From: Ignavibacteria bacterium
GTDB taxonomy: Bacteria > Bacteroidota > Ignavibacteria > Tepidaquicellales > OLB5
Reading direction: 5' to 3'
DNA length: 64,000 nucleotides
Assembly: GCA_020852705.1 (NCBI GenBank)
Contig: JADZAP010000032.1
Span: forward strand, 1 to 64,000
In this document: positions 1 to 6,747 of the stretch, one piece after another
Layout of the letters: each line of letters starts with the position of its first letter
Position numbering within the stretch: position 1 is the stretch's first letter
The notes under the pieces: generated by a model
What the model saw: the letters and a program-made list of their open reading frames with translations, nothing else
Database searches by the model: none
Told to the model about the DNA's origin: nothing
Program-made: the position numbers and the translations under genes

Positions 1-3
1 AAT

Positions 4-1551
4 GTGAATAATTTGGTACCGGAAGAAAATAAAGCACCTGTATTAAATGATAATGTAACCGAAACTAATGTTACATATCCACAAGAACCTGAAGCAATAA
101 CAGAAGTAAAAAACGAACAGCAAACTGAACCCGATCCAAACGGAGAGTCCAAGCCTGCTGATAAACCCCGATTCTCTAACAAACGCGAACGCCCAAAAGG
201 TGATACAATTTATTCCGATGCTAGAAGTATTGCCGTTAAAATCCTTACAAGAGTTGAACGCACTGATTCATACCTTGATAAACTTATAGATTATGAAATT
301 CGTACTGAACTTCTTAATGAATATGACAAATCTCTGCTGAACGAAATTTGTCACGGAGTTATTAGATGGATGAGAAGACTTGACTGGTTCTTAAACGGTT
401 TTTACCGCGGTAATTGGGAAAAATGCACTCCTGAAATAAAAAACACACTCCGCGTAGCACTTTACCAGATACTTTTTCTAAATAAAATTCCTGATTTTGC
501 TGCTGTTAATGAAGCGGTTGAATTTGTTAAACGCATAAGTACACAAAAACATGCCGATGTTGTAAATGGCTTGCTTCGCACTATAATTCGTACCAAAAAC
601 GAACTTGTTTTGCCAACACGTGAAATTGACGAAGTAAAATATCTGGGTATTATGCAGTCTCATCCTAACTGGATGGTTAAAAAATGGATTGAACGTTTTG
701 GATTTGAAGAAGCTGAGCAGCTTGCTGAGTCAAATAACAAACGCCCTATTTTAACGCTTAGATTAAACACATTAAAGTTACCTAAGGCAGAAATACTAAA
801 TCGCTTTAATGAAAAAAATATTGTTTACCGAACTTGCCGGAATATTGATTATTTTATAACCCTTCGTCTAATGTCAAAAATATATCTTGATGAAGATTTT
901 AAAAACGGTTTATACGCCGTGCAGGATGAATCTGCTGGCTTGGCTGCGGTACTATTGAACCCGAATGAAAATGATATGATACTTGATATGTGTGCTGCCC
1001 CAGGCGGTAAATCTACTCATATAGCTCAGCTTATAGGAAACAAAGGCAGGATATATTCTGTTGATAAATATGAAGCAAAGATTAATATTATGAAACAAAA
1101 CGCTCAAAGACTTGGCGTAACAAATATAGAGTTTATTAAAGATGATGCTCAAGACCTGCAGGATGAGAGAATTAAAGATCTGAAGTTTAACAAGATTCTG
1201 CTTGATGCACCATGCTCGGGGCTTGGAGTGCTTTCTAAAAAACCTGAAATCCGCTGGAAAAGAGAGCCGGAAGATATTACAGCGTTAACTGAAATTCAGA
1301 AAAACCTGCTAAATAGTGCAGTAAAATATCTTAATCCGGGCGGTGTAATTGTGTATAGCACATGCACAACTGAAAAGGAAGAAAATATGGATGTAGTAAA
1401 TGATTTTCTTGAAAAAAATCCAGATTTTAAAATTGATAATGCAAATAAATTTGTTAAAGCAGAGCTAGTTAATTCTGATGGTTGCATAGAAACTTTTCCT
1501 CATAAACATAATATTGATGGTTCTTTTGCTGCACGATTGATGAGAAAATAA
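4..1551 (+). CDS. rsmB: 16S rRNA cytosine-C5 methyltransferase, RsmB/Sun family
   Basis: SAM-dependent enzyme that methylates a cytosine of 16S rRNA. Residues about 70-200 look like the NusB-type RNA-binding domain of this family. The Rossmann methyltransferase domain follows, with the SAM loop DMCAAPGGKST (328-338), the DAPCSG motif (401-406, Cys404) and the STCT motif (452-455, Cys454). These two cysteines are the family's catalytic pair. The first 65 residues are low-complexity and charged, an extension beyond the usual length of about 430-450. The reading frame is open to the window edge, so the GTG at position 4 may not be the true start and the gene may begin upstream. The Rrf2 gene starts 34 bases after its stop. 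Function is secure, the exact target base is by family only. Confidence 0.93.
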   Translation: MNNLVPEENKAPVLNDNVTETNVTYPQEPEAITEVKNEQQTEPDPNGESKPADKPRFSNKRERPKGDTIYSDARSIAVKILTRVERTDSYLDKLIDYEIRTELLNEYDKSLLNEICHGVIRWMRRLDWFLNGFYRGNWEKCTPEIKNTLRVALYQILFLNKIPDFAAVNEAVEFVKRISTQKHADVVNGLLRTIIRTKNELVLPTREIDEVKYLGIMQSHPNWMVKKWIERFGFEEAEQLAESNNKRPILTLRLNTLKLPKAEILNRFNEKNIVYRTCRNIDYFITLRLMSKIYLDEDFKNGLYAVQDESAGLAAVLLNPNENDMILDMCAAPGGKSTHIAQLIGNKGRIYSVDKYEAKINIMKQNAQRLGVTNIEFIKDDAQDLQDERIKDLKFNKILLDAPCSGLGVLSKKPEIRWKREPEDITALTEIQKNLLNSAVKYLNPGGVIVYSTCTTEKEENMDVVNDFLEKNPDFKIDNANKFVKAELVNSDGCIETFPHKHNIDGSFAARLMRK

Positions 1552-1567
1552 AAATTTGCATTTTAAA

Positions 1568-1581
1568 TAGTATATGTACTA
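1568..1581. promoter_or_regulatory. Possible operator dyad before the Rrf2 gene
   Basis: The inverted repeat TAGTA-N4-TACTA ends 4 bases before the ATG of the Rrf2-type regulator. Rrf2 proteins commonly autoregulate through short dyads, so this could be an operator that also overlaps the ribosome binding region. The arms are only 5 bp in AT-rich sequence, so chance is a real alternative. Confidence 0.3.
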
Positions 1582-1585
1582 ATTT

Positions 1586-1990
1586 ATGTTCAAACTTTCA
1601 AAAAAAGTAGAATATGGTTTAATAGCTGTTAAACACATGGCTTTGCCGGGTGAAGAATGTACGTCATCAGCTAAGGTTATTGCTGAAAAATATAAAATAC
1701 CTTATGAATTGCTTTCTAAGATACTTCAGAAATTAAAAAAAGAAGGTATCCTTAATTCTGTTCAGGGAACCCGTGGCGGCTACATACTAACTAAAAAGCC
1801 CGAAGAGCTGACACTCGCTGAAATCTTCAATGCAATTGAAGGCAATACCTATATTCTTGATTGCGGCAAACATGGGGATTCTGAAACCTGTTCAATATAT
1901 GAAACATGTATTTTAAGTAGTCCGTTAAAAAAGATACAAAGACAAATTAACAGCTATTTTAATTCAACAACACTTTCAGAAATTGTATGA
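1586..1990 (+). CDS. Rrf2 family transcriptional regulator (IscR-like), probable Fe-S sensor
   Basis: Winged-helix regulator of 134 residues. The N-terminal part matches the Rrf2 fold: a recognition-helix region at about 27-56 and the hairpin GTRGGY at 61-66. Three cysteines at 93, 102 and 108 lie in the loop where IscR, NsrR and RsrR bind a [2Fe-2S] or [4Fe-4S] cluster, which suggests a redox or Fe-S sensing role. The cysteine desulfurase ATG follows its stop codon by one base, so the two are co-transcribed and probably translationally coupled. This is the arrangement of iscR-iscS. The regulated genes are inferred to be the Fe-S block downstream. Confidence 0.9.
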   Translation: MFKLSKKVEYGLIAVKHMALPGEECTSSAKVIAEKYKIPYELLSKILQKLKKEGILNSVQGTRGGYILTKKPEELTLAEIFNAIEGNTYILDCGKHGDSETCSIYETCILSSPLKKIQRQINSYFNSTTLSEIV

Positions 1991-1991
1991 T

Positions 1992-3224
1992 ATGCTGAAC
2001 TTTCCTATTTATCTGGATAATAACTCAACTACCAAAGTAGATATGCTGGCATTGGAAGCTATGCTGCCTTATTTTACTGAAAACTATGGCAACTCATCAA
2101 GCAAATCTCATCAGTTCGGCTGGAAAGCCGAAGCCGCTGTGAATATTGCAAGAAAACAAACTGCTAAACTTATTAGTTGTGAACCTCGTGATATAATTTT
2201 CACAAGCGGTGCTACTGAATCAATAAATCTTGCTCTAAAAGGCGCTGCCGAAGCTTATGCAACTAAAGGTAACCACATAATTACAACTAAAATTGAGCAT
2301 GAAGCTGTAATAGATTCATGTAATCATCTTGAAGCAAAAGGTTTTAATGTTACTTATGTTGATGTTGATCATAATGGAATAGTCTCCATTGAGGAAATTG
2401 AACGTGCAATAACTTCAAATACAATTCTGGTTTCAGTAATGTGGGCTAATAACGAAATCGGCACTATTCAGCCCGTAAAAGAAATTTCAAAACTTTGCAG
2501 ACTTAAAAAAATATTATTCCATACAGATGCAACTCAGGCAGTTGGTAAAATTCCAATTGATCTGAGTAAAATTCATATTGATCTGCTTAGCTTTTCATCA
2601 CATAAACTATATGGACCCAAAGGAGTTGGAGCTCTTTATAAATCCGGTAAACTGCCGCGAGTAAGAATTGTAAGGCAAACAGATGGCGGTGCTCAGGAAA
2701 AAGGACTTAGAGCCGGTACTTTAAATGTGCCCGGTATTGTTGGATTTGGAAAAGCATGTCAAATTTCTGCTGATTGCATGAATAAAGAAGCTAAATCAAT
2801 AAAAACTTTAAGAAATAGACTGCTTGAGGGAATTAATTCTGGGGTTAATGGAGTTAAAGTTAATGGTGATCTTCATTCTCGCTTGCCCGGTAATCTGAAT
2901 TTAAGCATTCCCGGCATTGATGCTGATTCCCTTATCATAGCAATGAAAGATGTTGCCGTTTCAACCGGAAGTGCTTGTTCATCTGAATCAGTTGAACCTT
3001 CACATGTCTTAAAAGCCATCGGACTTGATAAAGATTCTATGCGCTCTGCAATAAGGTTTGGTATTGGAAGATTTAATACCTCCGAAGAAATTGAATATGT
3101 TATAAATTGTATTACTGAAAAAGTAAATAACTTTAGAGAAAATTCCCCTTCTAACATTTCACCTTTTGCAAATGAAGGTGGAAATAATAATAAAGTTAAT
3201 AAGGGAGATTATGCTGAAGTTTAA
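1992..3224 (+). CDS. iscS: Cysteine desulfurase, IscS/NifS family
   Basis: PLP enzyme that takes sulfur from L-cysteine as an enzyme persulfide for Fe-S cluster and thio-cofactor synthesis. Numbered from the ATG at 1992, the PLP lysine is Lys205 in SFSSHKLYGP, and the persulfide cysteine is Cys329 in the loop STGSACSSES, both typical of group I (IscS-like) enzymes. Length of about 410 residues fits IscS. A TTG at 1983 in the same frame would overlap the regulator by 8 bases, but the ATG one base after the regulator stop gives the usual family N-terminus (PIYLDNNSTT). The gene overlaps the following outer-membrane protein gene by 14 bases. No IscU scaffold is adjacent. Confidence 0.94.
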   Translation: MLNFPIYLDNNSTTKVDMLALEAMLPYFTENYGNSSSKSHQFGWKAEAAVNIARKQTAKLISCEPRDIIFTSGATESINLALKGAAEAYATKGNHIITTKIEHEAVIDSCNHLEAKGFNVTYVDVDHNGIVSIEEIERAITSNTILVSVMWANNEIGTIQPVKEISKLCRLKKILFHTDATQAVGKIPIDLSKIHIDLLSFSSHKLYGPKGVGALYKSGKLPRVRIVRQTDGGAQEKGLRAGTLNVPGIVGFGKACQISADCMNKEAKSIKTLRNRLLEGINSGVNGVKVNGDLHSRLPGNLNLSIPGIDADSLIIAMKDVAVSTGSACSSESVEPSHVLKAIGLDKDSMRSAIRFGIGRFNTSEEIEYVINCITEKVNNFRENSPSNISPFANEGGNNNKVNKGDYAEV

Positions 3225-4008
3225 CTGTTTTTACAAAAAAATATTATTGGCAGCAGCTTCAGTTTTGGTTTTTGGTTCTTTCTCAAACGGTACTTTTGCT
3301 CAGTCAAAAAAAACTGTACTTAACCGTGACTCATTCAGCCGCATTCAGCTTTCTTTCAGTATCGGATATTCAAGACCTCTGCTTGAGGCCTATGGCGAAA
3401 AAGTTACTATTAATTCAACCCAAGATGTAATTTTTATTGATGGCAAGCGAATGATTATTTCCGAAAATTTTGCTACTAAAGCCGGTTATGGTGTGCAAAC
3501 CTTCATGAAGTACAGTTTTTTAAAAAAAGGGCAGGTAAAAGGATTGCTGAATATTGGTTACAATTCGCTTATTGGTACTTATCCAGGTCCTTCTGATTAT
3601 AATATAGGTGTTAGGATTCAAAGTTTTTCTGTTGGGCTTGGAACTGAAATTAATCCGATTGGGCACAATTCGTCGGTTTATCCTTCTGTGTTTGGTTTAC
3701 TGCGTTTAAATTTTATGGGCGGTGAGTCATTCCATAAAGCAGGACTTGATTTCTTTAAAGTTGTTCCAAGATACGGATACAGTGCAGGTTTAAGCATGAA
3801 TTTTAAACTGAAACAAACTATAGACCTTTCAGCCGGCTATAGTTATAGCTATGATAATGTTTGGAACAAAGAACCTGCCGAAGAAACTATAGCTGATGCG
3901 CATGTTATTCCGCTTCGTGATAAAAAAAGCACTACCAACGGCTTAAATAGTAACAGAAGAATAGCATATTGGTCATTGTATTTGGGAATGAATTTTTTCT
4001 TTAAATAA
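3211..4008 (+). CDS. Outer-membrane beta-barrel protein, unknown function
   Basis: Protein of 265 residues. The start chosen is the ATG at 3211, which has a good Shine-Dalgarno (AAGGGAG) 7-10 bases upstream and gives a clean signal peptide: basic MLKFNCFYKK, a hydrophobic stretch, then FAQ at about residue 30. An upstream in-frame start at 3166 would put a poor sequence before the signal. The rest alternates polar and hydrophobic residues in strands separated by Gly/Asn/Asp turns (for example SIGYSRPL, AGYGVQTFMKYSF, LSAGYSYSY) and ends in NFFFK, as in outer-membrane barrels. It starts inside the cysteine desulfurase gene, so it belongs to that operon. A link to iron or sulfur is only suggested by position. 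Confidence 0.75.
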   Translation: MLKFNCFYKKILLAAASVLVFGSFSNGTFAQSKKTVLNRDSFSRIQLSFSIGYSRPLLEAYGEKVTINSTQDVIFIDGKRMIISENFATKAGYGVQTFMKYSFLKKGQVKGLLNIGYNSLIGTYPGPSDYNIGVRIQSFSVGLGTEINPIGHNSSVYPSVFGLLRLNFMGGESFHKAGLDFFKVVPRYGYSAGLSMNFKLKQTIDLSAGYSYSYDNVWNKEPAEETIADAHVIPLRDKKSTTNGLNSNRRIAYWSLYLGMNFFFK

Positions 4009-4128
4009 AGTATTTTGTATTAAATATTCCTGAAATTTCAATTTACATAATTACAGAAACATATAATTATTAAACCATCTTTTAAATTAAATTTTTTTAG
4101 AGCAGCAAATTAAATTTAAATAAATATT

Positions 4129-4509
4129 ATGGCAGATACAAACATTGTTACTCCCCAAATCAGTAAACCCGAAGTTTCTGACGGTATTTCATTAACAGAT
4201 AAAGCCGTTAAAGAAGTTAAAAAAATAATAGCAGAAAATTCCATCCCTGCTGATTATGTATTAAGGATCGGGGTTAAAGGAGGCGGATGTTCCGGCTTAA
4301 GCTATACTCTAGGTTTTGATGCAGAACTTAAAGACTCCGATAAAGTGATAACATTTGATGATATTAAAGTTGCAGTTGATTGGAAAAGTATTCTGTATTT
4401 AACAGGTACAACTGTAGATTATACAGACGGTCTTAATGGCAAAGGATTTACATTCAATAATCCCACTGCTAAAAAAACCTGCGGATGTGGCAGCTCATTT
4501 GGGGTATAA
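4129..4509 (+). CDS. Iron-sulfur cluster assembly protein, IscA/ErpA/HesB family
   Basis: A-type Fe-S carrier of 126 residues that receives clusters and hands them to apo-proteins. The three conserved cysteines are present: Cys54 in KGGGCSGLSY and Cys118/Cys120 in TCGCGSSF near the C-terminus. The N-terminal 20 residues are an extension before the usual family start. It is the third Fe-S/redox-related gene in a row on this strand, after the Rrf2 regulator and cysteine desulfurase. The assignment to iscA, erpA or sufA cannot be decided from sequence alone. Confidence 0.93.
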   Translation: MADTNIVTPQISKPEVSDGISLTDKAVKEVKKIIAENSIPADYVLRIGVKGGGCSGLSYTLGFDAELKDSDKVITFDDIKVAVDWKSILYLTGTTVDYTDGLNGKGFTFNNPTAKKTCGCGSSFGV

Positions 4510-4616
4510 AAATTTTTATCATTCTTAATGGATTTACATCCCTATAGGTAAACATCTTTATAGAGATAAACATCCTGAGAAAGTAACATTTTAAATATTT
4601 AATAAGGAGCAGCGTT

Positions 4617-5393
4617 TTGAAAGATAAAGGCAGAAGAGAGTTCATAAAAACTTCGGCACTTGGTGCTGTTTCCTTTGGGTTCCTTTCCGGGATTGATTTA
4701 ATAAATAATTTAAATAATAATTCAGAGGGCAAAATGCTCTCTAAACCTGAAGGAGGTTTGATTAAAATGGCTTACGAATGGAAATTTAACCCGCGTCCCT
4801 ACAGCGATGATGAAGCAAAATCACTTTTAAAAGATGTTGTTGATGCTGAAACTGCTGACTGGCATTACAATACACATCATAAAGGCTATGTTACTTTTTT
4901 AAACAACATTGAAAAAGAATTGGAAACCGCTGATCTTTCTAAAGCTAACGGAAACTGGTCTGTTATCGGCGAGCTTAAAAGAAGATTTACATGGAATCAT
5001 TCAGGTGCTTACCTGCATGATGTTTATTGGGATAACTTAGGCGGTGATGGCGATATTTCTAAAGGTGTTGATATTAAAGCTGCTATTGAAGCTAACTGGG
5101 GCTCCGTTGATAAATGGAAAGCCGAGTTTAAAGCGTGTGCTGTTGCTGCAAAATTAAGCGGCTGGGGTTTGCTTGTTTTTGATAAACTTTATTCCGGCAG
5201 ATTAATTAATGTTTTGGAAGATGAACATCAGTATGGTGCTATTTGGGGAGGGATTCCATTAATTGCTTGCGATGTTTTTGAACATGCTTATTACCATAAA
5301 GATGGACCTGCACGAGGTAAATATATTGATAACTTCCTCAATAATTTAAATTGGGGCAGAATTAACGACAGGTTTAACAAATACTGTAAATAA
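4617..5393 (+). CDS. Superoxide dismutase (Fe/Mn type), Tat-exported
   Basis: Converts superoxide to oxygen and peroxide. The metal ligands align as His83, His134 (in HSGAYLHDVYW), Asp219 and His223 (in CDVFEHAYY). Start is a TTG at 4617, supported by AAGGAG 7 bases upstream; no in-frame ATG gives a full N-terminus. The N-terminus is a twin-arginine signal, GRREFIKTSALGAVSFGF, so the enzyme is probably folded with its metal in the cytoplasm and exported to the periplasm. Most bacterial Fe/Mn enzymes of this family are cytosolic and about 200 residues, so the 50-residue leader is unusual. It follows the IscA-type gene by 107 bases. Iron versus manganese use cannot be told by eye. Confidence 0.93.
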   Translation: MKDKGRREFIKTSALGAVSFGFLSGIDLINNLNNNSEGKMLSKPEGGLIKMAYEWKFNPRPYSDDEAKSLLKDVVDAETADWHYNTHHKGYVTFLNNIEKELETADLSKANGNWSVIGELKRRFTWNHSGAYLHDVYWDNLGGDGDISKGVDIKAAIEANWGSVDKWKAEFKACAVAAKLSGWGLLVFDKLYSGRLINVLEDEHQYGAIWGGIPLIACDVFEHAYYHKDGPARGKYIDNFLNNLNWGRINDRFNKYCK

Positions 5394-5419
5394 TTTATAG
5401 TATTTTTTCAGTTTTTTCG

Positions 5420-5441
5420 GGGAACGGATTTTTCCGTTCCC
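5420..5441 (+). terminator. Hairpin after superoxide dismutase gene
   Basis: A 9-bp perfect stem (GGGAACGGA with TCCGTTCCC) with a 4-base loop lies 27 bases after the stop. The T-tract behind it is interrupted, so termination may be only partial. Confidence 0.5.
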
Positions 5442-5483
5442 TGTGATTTTATACCCTTTTAAATTGTTTATTATTTATAAAAT

Positions 5484-6131
5484 TTGTGCTATTTTATTAA
5501 AAATTTAAAGAAAATTTCAACTATTTTGACTAAACTCCACAGATCATTATTTTTTCTTTCTATTATAATTATATTTACAATTACAGGAACAATTTTTGTT
5601 TCCTGCGGTAATAAAAATGAAAATTCAGGGAATAATTCCAGTGAAAATAAAACCGGTGATAATAAAATTAGTGATAACAAATCCGGAGAGTTTACCTGGA
5701 AAGATGGTTTAACCGCTTCCGATATTCCTGATTTTCCCGTTAAAGGTAAAATAAACGGAAAAGATGTTCAGTTTGCTTATATAAATTTTGAAAAATGGCG
5801 CGGTGCCGGTGATAATGTTATCAATTTTTCACTTGTAAAGCCCAATCAAAACTGCGGATTTATTGATGGCTTTGAGGGCTTTACTTTAATAAACAAAGCT
5901 GCTGAAATTAAACAGGGCTTATATATTAAATCAAAATTTGCCGATGATCCAGCTTCTTATTCAGCAAGTTTTACTTCTGGCTTAAATAAATCTGCTATTG
6001 AGTGGAACTGCGCTTTAGAAATAGAAAGCATTCAGGATAAATCAGTAAAAGGTAAAATTGCTCTTTTCTTTAATGATGCTTCAAAAAGCTGGGTTGCCGG
6101 AAAGTTTGATGCAATTTTATGCAATAATTAA
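5484..6131 (+). CDS. Putative lipoprotein, unknown function
   Basis: I do not recognise the family. The N-terminus has a basic region, a hydrophobic helix (FFLSIIIIFTITGTIF) and a lipobox-like V-S-C, so the mature protein probably begins at Cys41 as a lipid-anchored protein. A low-complexity Asn/Lys/Ser/Glu linker follows to about residue 68, then a folded domain of about 145 residues with no motif I can name. The start is uncertain: TTG at 5484 is the longest form, and TTG at 5526 gives a more normal signal peptide. Neither has a strong ribosome binding site. It may share a transcript with the next small lipoprotein gene, 70 bases downstream. Confidence 0.7.
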   Translation: MCYFIKNLKKISTILTKLHRSLFFLSIIIIFTITGTIFVSCGNKNENSGNNSSENKTGDNKISDNKSGEFTWKDGLTASDIPDFPVKGKINGKDVQFAYINFEKWRGAGDNVINFSLVKPNQNCGFIDGFEGFTLINKAAEIKQGLYIKSKFADDPASYSASFTSGLNKSAIEWNCALEIESIQDKSVKGKIALFFNDASKSWVAGKFDAILCNN

Positions 6132-6201
6132 GCTCTTAAATTTACTCATTTTAATTTTTAAAATTTAATATTAAATATTTTATATAACATATTCTTAAAG
6201 C

Positions 6202-6699
6202 ATGAAAACAAAACTAAATTTATTTTTTGCAGTATTTGCAGCAACAGCAGTCATTTTTTCAGGATGCACAAAGCAGGATCAAAAAACAGATGTTAACAAA
6301 AAAGATTCTTCATCAACAACTCAGCAAACAAATATTGCCGGTGAAAATAAAACCAATAATACCGGTCAGGAAAATAAATCCAATGAACTTGGTATTAAAA
6401 AAGAAATGCCTGCTGATTATCCCAAAGATATTCCTCAGCCGGTAAACTCTAAATTCCTTGGCACGCTTAATACCTCTGAAGGAACTGTAGTTACATTTGA
6501 ATCTACCGATAAGCCAAGAACAGTTCTTGCACCATTTACTGAAGCTGTTGAAAAAGCGGGATTTAAAAAATCCGAAGCTGAACAAATGAGTGATGATGGA
6601 GGAATGGTTATGTGGAAAATGGATAAGCGTGAAGTAAGCATTATGCTTGCATGGGATAAAGAAAAAAATGTTTGCTCTGTAGTTGTTACTTATAAATAA
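6202..6699 (+). CDS. Small lipoprotein, unknown function
   Basis: Protein of 165 residues with a classic lipoprotein signal: MKTKLNLFF, a hydrophobic core and the lipobox FSGC (Cys22). Residues about 25-70 are a low-complexity Lys/Asn/Gln/Ser linker. The C-terminal 95 residues form a small alpha/beta domain with a Tyr-Pro-rich entry (PADYPKDIPQP) and the sequence GGMVMWKMDKREV. The linker resembles that of the preceding lipoprotein gene, which suggests a related job, but no function can be assigned. Confidence 0.8.
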   Translation: MKTKLNLFFAVFAATAVIFSGCTKQDQKTDVNKKDSSSTTQQTNIAGENKTNNTGQENKSNELGIKKEMPADYPKDIPQPVNSKFLGTLNTSEGTVVTFESTDKPRTVLAPFTEAVEKAGFKKSEAEQMSDDGGMVMWKMDKREVSIMLAWDKEKNVCSVVVTYK

Positions 6700-6747
6700 T
6701 TGATTTCTAAATTTCAGTTATAGGGTCGTTAAATAATATTTTTTACA

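Noticed and set aside
3166-3210. Upstream start for the outer-membrane protein
   Set aside because: It would put a non-signal sequence ahead of a clear signal peptide, and the Shine-Dalgarno fits the ATG at 3211.
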